From: Goekera deserti
GTDB taxonomy: Bacteria > Actinomycetota > Actinomycetes > Mycobacteriales > Geodermatophilaceae
Length of the DNA stretch: 39,729 nt
Reading direction: 5' to 3'
Assembly (NCBI RefSeq): GCF_010685995.1
Contig: NZ_JAAGWK010000023.1
Location: 1 to 39,729 of the forward strand
The notes under the pieces are model-generated. The model was given only the letters and a program-made list of their open reading frames with translations. It was not told the origin of the DNA and made no database searches. This document shows positions 8,714 through 15,629 of the stretch, in pieces. The stretch's first letter is position 1; each line of letters begins with the position of its first letter. Position numbers and translations under genes: made by a program.

Positions 8714-9877
8714 TCAGTCACCCTTGACGTTGACCACCTGGCGCAGCGTGTGCCGCACCTCGACCAGGTCGGCGGCGTCGGCCATCACCTGGTCGATCGG
8801 CTTGTAGGCGTCCGGGTGCTCGTCGAGGAACGCGTCGGAGTGACCCCAGGCGATGCCGGTCATCCGCTGGTCCAGGTCCGAGCGGCTGAACAGCTTGCGG
8901 GCAGCGGTGCGCGAGTGGTTCCGGCCCGCGCCGTGCGGGCTGGAGTGCAGCGCGACCGGGTTGCCCTTGCCGACGACGACGTAGGACGCCGCCCCCATGG
9001 AGCCCGGGATCAGGCCGGCCTGCCCCTCCCGCGCGGAGATCGCGCCCTTGCGGGACACCCACACCTCACGCCCGAAGTGCCTCTCGCGCTCAGTGTAGTT
9101 GTGGTGGCTGTTGATCGTCTCCACCCGCTCCACCTCGCTGCCCAGGAACCGCCCGGTCTGGTCGACGACGCGGTCCATCATCTCCTCGCGGTTGAGGTAG
9201 GCGAACCGCTGAGCCCAGGTCAGCGCCTCGATGTAGGCGTCGAACTCCGGCTCGCCCTCCACCAGGTAGGCGAGGTCCCGGTCGGGCAGCTGCACGAACC
9301 GGCGCTCGCACTGCTCGCGGGCCACCCGGATGTGCTTCTGGGCCAGCTTGTTGCCCACGCCCCGGGAGCCGGAGTGCAGGAACAGCCACACCCGGTCGGC
9401 CTCGTCCAGGGAGACCTCGATGAAGTGGTTGCCCGAGCCGAGCGAGCCCAGCTGCAGCGGCCAGTGCGGGGTGGCCTCGTCGGCCTGCCGGGCGCCCGGG
9501 CGCTCCCGCAGCTCGGCCACCCGAGGCTCGGCCGTCGCCCGCACCTTCGTGTTCCGGCCGCCGGCCGAGAGCGGGATCGACCGCGAGATCTGCCCGTGCA
9601 GCACGCTCAGGTCGCGGCCGGCCAGGTCGCCGGCGACGAACTGGGTGCGCACCGCCATCATCCCGCAGCCGATGTCCACACCGACCGCCGCCGGGATGAT
9701 CGCGCCGTCGGTCGGGATGACCGAGCCGACGGTCGCCCCCAGGCCGAGGTGGGCGTCCGGCATCAGTGCCAGGTGCGGGTGGATGAACGGCATGCGTGCG
9801 GTGCGCAGCGCCTGCTCGCGGGTGGTGTCCTCCAGGATCGACGCCCAGTTGAGCAGCCGTCCGTTGATCTTCTCCAT
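8714..9877 (-). CDS. rtcB: RNA-splicing ligase RtcB
   Basis: GTP- and Mn2+-dependent ligase joining RNA 3'-phosphate or 2',3'-cyclic phosphate ends to 5'-OH ends, in tRNA or stress-cleaved RNA repair (EC 6.5.1.8). 387 residues from the ATG at 9877 (MEKINGRLLNWASILED), within the short bacterial class. Metal and catalytic motifs are all present: GVDIGCGM (D68, C71), GSGNHF (H151), LHSGSRGVG (H168), SHHNY (258-261), KGAISA, GSMGAASYVVVG, and HGAGR with H315 as the histidine expected to take GMP. An upstream in-frame extension to 10582 lacks family sequence and is discarded. AAGGA precedes the ATG. No archease, RtcA or RtcR gene is nearby. It reads toward the arabinanase gene, with a 174-bp gap. 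Confidence 0.95.
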   Translation of the reverse strand: MEKINGRLLNWASILEDTTREQALRTARMPFIHPHLALMPDAHLGLGATVGSVIPTDGAIIPAAVGVDIGCGMMAVRTQFVAGDLAGRDLSVLHGQISRSIPLSAGGRNTKVRATAEPRVAELRERPGARQADEATPHWPLQLGSLGSGNHFIEVSLDEADRVWLFLHSGSRGVGNKLAQKHIRVAREQCERRFVQLPDRDLAYLVEGEPEFDAYIEALTWAQRFAYLNREEMMDRVVDQTGRFLGSEVERVETINSHHNYTERERHFGREVWVSRKGAISAREGQAGLIPGSMGAASYVVVGKGNPVALHSSPHGAGRNHSRTAARKLFSRSDLDQRMTGIAWGHSDAFLDEHPDAYKPIDQVMADAADLVEVRHTLRQVVNVKGD

Positions 9878-10012
9878 GGTCCTTCGCTCTCCGGGGGGTG
9901 CCGCACGGTGCCGTGCGGCCGGTGCAGTGAACGCGGGCCACGGGCTGACCGCACCTGCTTTACCGCCCTGGCGGGAAGCCGGAAACCGGAGGCGCAGCGG
10001 GCGTCGTCGGCC

Positions 10013-10018
10013 TACGTT
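10013..10018 (+). promoter_or_regulatory. -10 element TACGTT for a leaderless methyltransferase gene
   Basis: TACGTT fits the actinobacterial -10 pattern TAnnnT and ends 7 nt before the GTG at 10026. That places the expected transcription start on the start codon itself. No ribosome site is present. Confidence 0.5.
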
Positions 10019-10025
10019 CGCCCGC

Positions 10026-10769
10026 GTGGACGACGCCGAGTTCCTCGATCCCCGCCTGGTGGCGGTGTACGACGCGCAGAACCGGTGGAGCCGCGACGAC
10101 GACTTCTTCTCCTGCGTGGTCGGCCCGCCCGGCGCGCGGGTGCTCGACCTCGGCTGTGGCACCGGCCGGCTCACCCTGGGCCTCGCCGCCGCCGGGCACA
10201 CCGTCACCGGGGTCGACCCGGCACCGGCCTCACTGGCTGCCGCCCGGGCGAAGCCGGGGGCGGAGGCGGTCACCTGGGTGGACGGCACCTCGGCGCTGCT
10301 GCCCACGGACGCGTTCGACGTCGTCGTCATGACCAGCCACGTCGCGCAGTTCCTCCTCGACGACGACGCGTGGGCCGCGGTGCTCGCCGACCTCGCCCGG
10401 GCGCTGGTGCCCGGGGGCCGGCTGACCTTCGACAGCCGGGACCCCGCCGCCCGCGCGTGGGAACGCTGGCCGACCGAGCGCAGCGAGCTCGTGCCGCTGC
10501 CCGACGGCACCGCCGTGCACACCTGGACGGTGGTGACCGGTGTGGACGGCGGCGCCGACGGTGCCGTGGTCGGCTTCGACAACGGCTACCGCTTCACCGA
10601 CGGCACCGAGCTGGTCAGCTCGGGACGGCTGCGCTTCCGCACCGAGCAGGAACTCCGGACGTCGCTGGCGGCGGCCGGGTTCGCGGTCGAGGAGCTGTAC
10701 GGCGGGTGGGCCCGCGAGCCGGTCGGCGCGGGCGACGGCGAGCTGCTGGTCGTGGTCCGGCGGGGGTGA
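10026..10769 (+). CDS. SAM-dependent class I methyltransferase
   Basis: 247-residue Rossmann-fold methyltransferase, substrate unknown. Motif I VLDLGCGTGRLTLGLA (about 40-55) binds S-adenosylmethionine, the acidic end of strand 2 is VTGVDPAPASL, motif II/III DAFDVVVMTSHVAQFL follows near 98-113, and post-motif LVPGGRLTFDSRD near 130-142 completes the fold. The C-terminal beta-sheet portion resembles Methyltransf_11/25-type small-molecule enzymes. The start is taken as GTG 10026 because the preceding frame reads through rtcB upstream sequence without homology, and a -10 element sits 7 nt before it. It converges with the DoxX gene, 7 bp apart. Confidence 0.85.
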   Translation: MDDAEFLDPRLVAVYDAQNRWSRDDDFFSCVVGPPGARVLDLGCGTGRLTLGLAAAGHTVTGVDPAPASLAAARAKPGAEAVTWVDGTSALLPTDAFDVVVMTSHVAQFLLDDDAWAAVLADLARALVPGGRLTFDSRDPAARAWERWPTERSELVPLPDGTAVHTWTVVTGVDGGADGAVVGFDNGYRFTDGTELVSSGRLRFRTEQELRTSLAAAGFAVEELYGGWAREPVGAGDGELLVVVRRG

Positions 10770-10776
10770 GTGCCGG

Positions 10777-11235
10777 TCAGGCGGCGCCGGCGCGCACCCC
10801 GGCGTCGGCGTGCCGGGTGGCCGGGGCCGTGGCGCTGCGCCGGCCGGGCAGCAGCGACTGCAGTGCGAAGGCGCCGGGGCCGACGGCCGCGAGCAGCAGG
10901 AAGGCCCAGCAGAACAGCGCCGCGGTCTCGCCGCCGTTCTCCACCGGGGTGAGGCCGGCGGGCTGGTGGCTGACGAAGTAGGCGTAGGCCATCGAGCCGG
11001 AGCAGATCAGCGCGGCCACCCGGGAGCCCAGCCCGAGCATCACCAGGGTGCCGCCGACGACCTGGATGGCCGCGGCCCACCAGCCCGGCCACGCGCCGAA
11101 CTGGGCGACCACGCCGGACGCCGGCTCGGACGGGAAACCCCACAGCGTCGAGGCGCCGTGGATGAGGAAGAGGAAGCCCACCACGATCCGGGTGGCGCCG
11201 ATCGCGGCGTGCTGGAGTCGGTTGGTCTGCGTCAT
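10777..11235 (-). CDS. DoxX family membrane protein
   Basis: 152-residue inner-membrane protein with four predicted helices. The first is RIVVGFLFLIHGASTLWGF with the family's H-G turn, the second follows WWAAAIQVVGGTLVMLGLG with the conserved Q-x2-G-G, the third is VAALICSGSMAYAYF, and the fourth is AALFCWAFLLLAAVGPGAFALQ. The C-terminus is a short Ala/Arg-rich cytosolic tail. DoxX-like proteins take part in membrane redox or quinone/thiol oxidative-stress complexes in mycobacteria; the specific role here is not known. Start ATG at 11235; longer frames upstream lack membrane character. A near-consensus iron box lies 49 bp upstream, so repression by an IdeR/DmdR-type regulator under iron sufficiency is plausible. 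Confidence 0.85.
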   Translation of the reverse strand: MTQTNRLQHAAIGATRIVVGFLFLIHGASTLWGFPSEPASGVVAQFGAWPGWWAAAIQVVGGTLVMLGLGSRVAALICSGSMAYAYFVSHQPAGLTPVENGGETAALFCWAFLLLAAVGPGAFALQSLLPGRRSATAPATRHADAGVRAGAA

Positions 11236-11283
11236 GCTCTCAGGCTGCCTGACCGCGGCCCGCTCGACCCTGTGCACTTCCTG

Positions 11284-11302
11284 TGAGGTGAGGCTCACCT
11301 CA
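11284..11302 (-). promoter_or_regulatory. DtxR/IdeR/DmdR1-like iron box upstream of the DoxX gene
   Basis: TGAGGTGAGGCTCACCTCA is a perfect 19-bp palindrome (9-bp arms, one central base). Compared with the iron-box consensus TTAGGTTAGGCTCACCTAA it differs at three positions only. It lies 49 bp upstream of the DoxX start, where a repressor would block the promoter, and 11 bp beyond the stop codon of the neighbouring lyase gene. Confidence 0.65.
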
Positions 11303-11312
11303 GTTGATGAGC

Positions 11313-12203
11313 TCAGCTGCCGGCGAAGCGCTGCTCCAGCTGCTGCACCTCGGGCAGGCCGATCAGGTCGGTGAACTCCTGGAACGTCGGTACCCCGGCC
11401 AGCGACGGCACCCCCGTCTGCCGCAGCGCCTCCAGCGATGCGCGGATCCCGGCGGTCGCCGCCAGCAGCGTGCCGATCGGGTAGAGCACCAGGGAGAAGC
11501 CCAGCTCGGCGATCCGCTCCAGCGGGATCGGGGGCGTGCGCCCGCCCTCGGCCCAGTTGAACACCAGTGGCGCCACGCCGCGCAGCTCGGCCGCCACCTG
11601 CTCGACCGCCGCCTCGCTGGTGGGTGCCTCGACGAACAGCACGTCGGCGCCCGCCGCGGCGTAGGCGCGGGCCCGGGCGATGGCCTCGTCCAGGCCGTGC
11701 ACCGCCGCGGCGTCGGTGCGGGCGATCAGGAGCAGGTCCGGGTCCCGGCGGGCGGCCACCGCGGCCCGCAGCTTGCCCACCATCTCCTCGGCGGGGATGA
11801 CCACCTTGCCGCTCATGTGCCCGCACTTCTTCGGCATCACCTGGTCCTCCAGGTGGATGCCGGCCACCCCGGCCTGCTCGTACAGCTGCACCGTGCGCAG
11901 CACGTTGAGCGCGTTGCCGTAGCCGGTGTCGGCGTCGGCGATCACCGGGACGTCGACCGCAGAGACGATCCGCCGGGCGTTGTCCACCATCTCGCTGCCG
12001 CCGAGCAGGCCGACGTCCGGGCGGCCGATCAGCGATGCCGTCGTGCCGAAGCCGGTCATGTAGACCACGTCGAACCCGGCCTGCTCCACCAGCCGGGCGG
12101 ACAGGGCGTCGTAGGCGCCTGGCGCCATCAGCGGCCGCGGCCGGGTCAGCAGCTCGCGCAGCCGCGCGCGCGGCGGGTGGGTCGTGCCCAGCAGGTCGCC
12201 CAT
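11313..12203 (-). CDS. Isocitrate lyase / PEP mutase superfamily enzyme
   Basis: 296-residue TIM-barrel lyase of the ICL/PEPM superfamily, the size of methylisocitrate lyase, dimethylmalate lyase, oxaloacetate decarboxylase and carboxyphosphonoenolpyruvate mutase. Metal-binding ADADTGYGN (D90, D92) and the catalytic loop KKCGHMSGK (125-133, C127) are intact, the latter marking C-C bond lyases rather than PEP mutase. LEDQVMP, ARTDA and LFVEAP strands follow as expected. It lacks the PrpB-specific context (no prpC or prpD nearby), so 2-methylisocitrate is not secure; a related hydroxy-dicarboxylate is equally possible. It diverges from a GntR gene across 112 bp holding an exact inverted 9-mer, so that regulator probably controls it. 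Confidence 0.8.
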   Translation of the reverse strand: MGDLLGTTHPPRARLRELLTRPRPLMAPGAYDALSARLVEQAGFDVVYMTGFGTTASLIGRPDVGLLGGSEMVDNARRIVSAVDVPVIADADTGYGNALNVLRTVQLYEQAGVAGIHLEDQVMPKKCGHMSGKVVIPAEEMVGKLRAAVAARRDPDLLLIARTDAAAVHGLDEAIARARAYAAAGADVLFVEAPTSEAAVEQVAAELRGVAPLVFNWAEGGRTPPIPLERIAELGFSLVLYPIGTLLAATAGIRASLEALRQTGVPSLAGVPTFQEFTDLIGLPEVQQLEQRFAGS

Positions 12204-12220
12204 CGGGACACCCCTCGTCG

Positions 12221-12293
12221 TTGTGTGCAGCTGACGGCAAGCTACGCACCCCGGGTTGTCCCTCTCGGCACCGGCCCCTTAGGTTGCACACAA
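12221..12293. promoter_or_regulatory. Divergent promoter region with an exact inverted operator pair
   Basis: TTGTGTGCA at 12221-12229 and its exact reverse complement TGCACACAA at 12285-12293 flank the centre of the lyase/gntR intergenic region. One lies 17 bp before the lyase start and the other 22 bp before gntR. On the plus strand TTGTCC (12255-12260) and TAGGTT (12280-12285) can serve as -35/-10 for gntR, so the right arm abuts the -10. Likely binding sites of the GntR protein encoded next door. Confidence 0.6.
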
Positions 12294-12315
12294 TCGCCCA
12301 GGGGAGGGCCTGTCC

Positions 12316-13017
12316 ATGTCCGAGCCGGTGACGTCGGCCGAGCGTGCCGTCGGCACGCTGCGCGAGGTGATCCTGAGCGGAGAGCTGCCCGCCGGCGCCC
12401 GCCTGGGCGAGGCCGAGCTGGCCGAGCGCCTCGGGGTCAGCCGTACCCCGGTGCGCGAGGCGCTCAGCCGGCTCGCCGCCGAGGGCCTGGTGGACATCGT
12501 GGCCAACCGCGGCGCCCGGGTCGCGACCTGGACGGTGGAGGAGCTGGAGGGCGTCTTCGAGCTGCGGCTGCTCCTGGAGCCCCAGCTGACCTCGCTGGCC
12601 GTGCCGCGGGCGACCCCCGAGGACGCCGACGCCCTGGAGGTGCTGGCGCACCAGATGTTCGAGGTCGGGTGCCCCGGCCCGCACCAGGACCTGGACTCCC
12701 TGGTGCCGCTGAACCGCACCTTCCACGAGCGGCTGGTCACCATCGCCGACCACGCGGCGCTCGCCGGCGCCCTGGCCAGTGCCATCCACCCGCCGATCGT
12801 GGCCCGGAACTTCCACGCCTACGACGGCCCGGCGCTGCGCCGCAGCCTCGGCCACCACCTCGAGATCGTGACCGCGCTGCGCGCCGGGGACGCCGAGTGG
12901 GCCCGGTCGGTGATGGCCGCGCACATCTGCAACGCGCGCGCGGTCATGCTGCAGGCCGCCCGGGACGAGTCCACCGCCGACCCCACCCCCGCCGACCCGA
13001 CCGGTCGGCCCTCCTGA
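12316..13017 (+). CDS. GntR-family transcriptional regulator, FCD (FadR/VanR) subfamily
   Basis: 233-residue ligand-responsive DNA-binding protein. Residues 8-75 are the winged helix: LREVILSGELPAGARL, then the recognition region LAERLGVSRTPVREALSRL, then wing EGLVDIVANRGARVA. The all-helical FCD ligand domain (about 80-215) shows FELRLLLEP, LNRTFHERLV, RSLGHHLEIVTALRAGD and AAHICNA. Their Asp/His residues usually form a metal site contacting carboxylate ligands. The tail is Thr/Pro-rich. ATG at 12316 follows a GGGGAGGG ribosome site. Its divergent neighbour is a carboxylate lyase, and the shared operator arms suggest autoregulation and control of that enzyme, with the inducer probably the substrate or product. 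Confidence 0.9.
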   Translation: MSEPVTSAERAVGTLREVILSGELPAGARLGEAELAERLGVSRTPVREALSRLAAEGLVDIVANRGARVATWTVEELEGVFELRLLLEPQLTSLAVPRATPEDADALEVLAHQMFEVGCPGPHQDLDSLVPLNRTFHERLVTIADHAALAGALASAIHPPIVARNFHAYDGPALRRSLGHHLEIVTALRAGDAEWARSVMAAHICNARAVMLQAARDESTADPTPADPTGRPS

Positions 13018-13020
13018 CGC

Positions 13021-13053
13021 CCCGGTGGCCGCCGACCCCCAGCGGCCACCGGG
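13021..13053 (+). terminator. Hairpin terminator of the gntR gene
   Basis: Perfect 12-bp stem CCCGGTGGCCGC / GCGGCCACCGGG with a 9-nt loop, 3 bp after the GntR stop codon. Confidence 0.7.
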
Positions 13054-13130
13054 TGCCCCTCCCGGGTGGTGCTATCCCCCCGGACACCCCGCGCGGTGGG
13101 CGGCTGCCCGCCGGCGCGGGAGGATGAGCC

Positions 13131-14906
13131 GTGGCCGAGCAGCTCCCCGACGACGCGCCGGCGCGGGCGCAGGTGGCCGCGGCGGCGACGGTCCAGCGGC
13201 TGCCCGCAGTCCTCGTGGCCGGCGTGCTGGGCTTCCTGGGCCGATGGGCGCTGCGGCTGGGGCTGCCGTTCCTCGGCGTCGCGGCGATGCTGCGCGCGCT
13301 GCCCTACGAGGCGGTCGTCGCCGGCATCCCGTTCAGCGTGCAGGGCTCGCTGCTCACCCGGCCCGGGCTCAGCGCGGACACCACGGTGGGCAACTGGGAG
13401 TTCCCGGAGCTGACCGGCCTGCCGATCGGCGTGCACGTCACCCCGGAGAACGTCGACCTGCTCGAGCTGTCCCGGGCCGCCGGCGCCGACCGCGCCGGCT
13501 TCGTGGCCGAGCTGCGGGACGGCTTCGCCGCGGAGGTGCCCCGGATCGTGCTGTGGCTGGCCGCGGAGACCCTGCTCGGCATCGCGCTCGGGCTCGTGGT
13601 GGCCGCAGCGGTCAACATGTCGATCGGGTACCTGCGTGGCCGGGAGCGGCGCCCCGACGAGCTGCGGCACCGGCTGCGGCAACTGGGGGCGGCCGCGCTG
13701 GTCACCCTGGCGCTGGTGTCCTTCGGCGTGCTCACCTACAACCCGGACTGGGTGCGGCAGTCACGCCTGACCGGGACCCTCGCTGCCGCCCAGCTGTTCC
13801 CCGAGCAGCTGTCGGCCTACTACGAGCGCTCCAAGGCGGCCGACGTGGTGGGCTCGGTGCTCGGCATCCAGGCCACCCTGCAGGACCAGATCCAGGCCGA
13901 GCAGCTGCCCGACACGGCCTTCCGGATCATGTTCGTCTCCGACCTGCACCTGGCCGCGGTCTACCCGCTGATCGGCCGCTACGCCGAGACCTATGACGTC
14001 TCGCTGATCATCAACACCGGAGACGAGTCGGCCTTCGGCACCACCGCGGAGCTGACCCCGGCCTACCGGGAGGCCATGGCCGCGGTCACCTCCCGGACAC
14101 CGATGCTCTGGCTGGCGGGCAACCACGACTCACCGGCCACCCAGGACGCGATGACCGGCATCCCCGGCGTGACGGTGCTGGGGGAGAAGGAGCGCACCGC
14201 CGACGGCTACCGCGTCGCCGCCGGCGTGGTCGACGCCTTCGGGCTCACGGTGGCCGGCCTGCCCGACCCGCGGGTGTACGGCGGCCCGGGCGCCTACGGC
14301 GCGGACGACCGGGACGTCACCGACCCGCTGCAGCAGGAGGCGGTGCGGCAGGCCGTCGCCGGGCTCACCGGGGACGCCGACCCGGCTGCCGCCGTCGCCA
14401 CCGCGGCCGACGGGACGACAGCCGACGGGACCACGGCTGCCGGGGGCGCCCCGGAGCAGCCGGTGTTCGACGTGTTCGCCACGCACGAGCCGGTGGCCGC
14501 CGAGGCCCTGCGCGAGGAGCTGCCCGGGATGATCCGGCAGACGGTCGCCGGGCACGTGCACGCCCAGAACGAGCCCGACGAGCTGCAGTCCGACCGGGAG
14601 ATCGACCTGGTGGAGGGCTCGACGGGCGCCGGCGGGCTGGACGCCATCGCCCGCGGGGAGGCCCGCCCGCCGATCGAGTTCAGCATCCAGACGGTGGGCT
14701 CCGGGTGCGAGTTCACCGGCATCCAGCGCTTCCGGATCGACTCCACTCAGCTCGTCGCCACCACCGCCGACGACGTCAGCGCCTACGGCAACGACGTCAC
14801 CGCCACCACGACCTACTTCACCCCGCAGGACGTCGCCCCCGGCCGGCGGTGCAGCACCTCCCTGGGCATCGGCCTGGAGCGGCCGCTGCCGGTCACGGGC
14901 CGCTGA
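13131..14906 (+). CDS. Membrane-anchored calcineurin-like metallophosphoesterase
   Basis: 591-residue protein with hydrophobic segments near residues 22-50, 138-165 and 183-205, followed by a phosphoesterase domain. The dimetal motifs are complete and in order: VSDLHL (D271, H273), NTGDES (D298), AGNHDS (N331, H332, D333), ATHEP (near 448) and AGHVHAQ (H475, H477). A low-complexity Ala/Thr/Asp insert (about 420-440) interrupts the domain. The substrate (nucleotide, phospholipid head group or wall intermediate) cannot be inferred; whether the domain faces outside depends on helix number. GTG 13131 has GGGAGGA just upstream. The last 14 bp overlap the 3' end of the opposing GyrI-like gene, so the two genes share their final codons on opposite strands. 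Confidence 0.85.
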   Translation: MAEQLPDDAPARAQVAAAATVQRLPAVLVAGVLGFLGRWALRLGLPFLGVAAMLRALPYEAVVAGIPFSVQGSLLTRPGLSADTTVGNWEFPELTGLPIGVHVTPENVDLLELSRAAGADRAGFVAELRDGFAAEVPRIVLWLAAETLLGIALGLVVAAAVNMSIGYLRGRERRPDELRHRLRQLGAAALVTLALVSFGVLTYNPDWVRQSRLTGTLAAAQLFPEQLSAYYERSKAADVVGSVLGIQATLQDQIQAEQLPDTAFRIMFVSDLHLAAVYPLIGRYAETYDVSLIINTGDESAFGTTAELTPAYREAMAAVTSRTPMLWLAGNHDSPATQDAMTGIPGVTVLGEKERTADGYRVAAGVVDAFGLTVAGLPDPRVYGGPGAYGADDRDVTDPLQQEAVRQAVAGLTGDADPAAAVATAADGTTADGTTAAGGAPEQPVFDVFATHEPVAAEALREELPGMIRQTVAGHVHAQNEPDELQSDREIDLVEGSTGAGGLDAIARGEARPPIEFSIQTVGSGCEFTGIQRFRIDSTQLVATTADDVSAYGNDVTATTTYFTPQDVAPGRRCSTSLGIGLERPLPVTGR

Positions 14907-15528
14907 CCGGCTGGCGCAGGATGGTGCGCAGCCGGGCCGGCTCCACCCGGCGCGCGTCGCTCAGGTAGACCTCGTGGTGCCGGCCGGTGAGCGTGAGCCC
15001 GTGCGCAGGCACGAACTCCTCGTGGATCCGCCGCAGCAGCTCCGCCTCCGCGTCGAAGGGGCCCACGTGCAGCGCCTGCACGCAGCGTCCCTCCGACAGC
15101 GTCAGCAGCCGGACGTCGTCCAGCCGCGCACCGCGGCCCTCCGCCCGGCGGCGGGCGACCGCCGCCTCCACCAGCCCGGCGGTGACCCAGGCCGGCTGGG
15201 CGATCAGCAGCGTCCAGTGCCACCGGGTCTTGTCCCGGGCCGTGGTGAAGGCGGCCATGTCGTCGGCCCACCACAGCGCCTCCAGCGGCATGACCACGTG
15301 GTCGCGGCCCAGCCCGGCCCGGGCGGCGGCCTTCACCGCGTACGCCACCGGGTACAGCGTGGCCACCGCGGCGGCGTAGCCGGCGGTGTTCGGGTCGCCG
15401 TGGCCGTCGACGGCCAGGTAGCTCAGGTCCGGCACGTCGACCAGCTGCGGCCGGTCCCGGGCCGCGCGGTAGCAGGCCAGCTCGCGCTTGAGGTCGACCT
15501 TCGGCTGCACCCGCCCACCCGTCGCCAT
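14893..15528 (-). CDS. GyrI-like small-molecule-binding domain protein
   Basis: 211 residues from the ATG at 15528. The pattern is that of stand-alone GyrI-like/SOUL-fold proteins: VDLKRELACYRAARDRPQLVDVPDLSYLAVDGHGDPN near the start, a WWADDM segment, RWHWTLLIAQP, and a C-terminal repeat CVQALHVGPFDAEAELLRRIHEEFVPAHGL followed by HHEVYLSD. The strand HVGPFDAE with a later glutamate is the ligand-cup signature of this fold. Such proteins bind hydrophobic cations or drugs and some hydrolyse cyclopropanoids; the role here is unknown. It has a strong hairpin between it and the preceding helicase-like gene, so it is probably transcribed separately. Its 3' end overlaps the phosphoesterase gene by 14 bp. 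Confidence 0.75.
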   Translation of the reverse strand: MATGGRVQPKVDLKRELACYRAARDRPQLVDVPDLSYLAVDGHGDPNTAGYAAAVATLYPVAYAVKAAARAGLGRDHVVMPLEALWWADDMAAFTTARDKTRWHWTLLIAQPAWVTAGLVEAAVARRRAEGRGARLDDVRLLTLSEGRCVQALHVGPFDAEAELLRRIHEEFVPAHGLTLTGRHHEVYLSDARRVEPARLRTILRQPVSGP

Positions 15529-15577
15529 GGCCCGGGAGCCTGCCGGGTCGCCGGGGCGGACGGAAGCCCCCCGGCAC

Positions 15578-15617
15578 GCAGCAGGGCCCGCCGTCCGGGG
15601 ACGGCGGGCCCTGCTGC
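15578..15617 (-). terminator. 17-bp hairpin terminator after the helicase-paralogue gene
   Basis: Perfect stem GCAGCAGGGCCCGCCGT / ACGGCGGGCCCTGCTGC with loop CCGGGG, 12 bp beyond the stop codon at 15630. It should end the transcript of the two large minus-strand genes and separate them from the GyrI-like gene. Confidence 0.8.
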
Positions 15618-15629
15618 GGTGGGAGTCGG

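Noticed and set aside
9878-10582. N-terminal extension of rtcB
   Set aside because: It lies antisense to the methyltransferase and has no family resemblance; RtcB proteins begin near MEKINGRLL.
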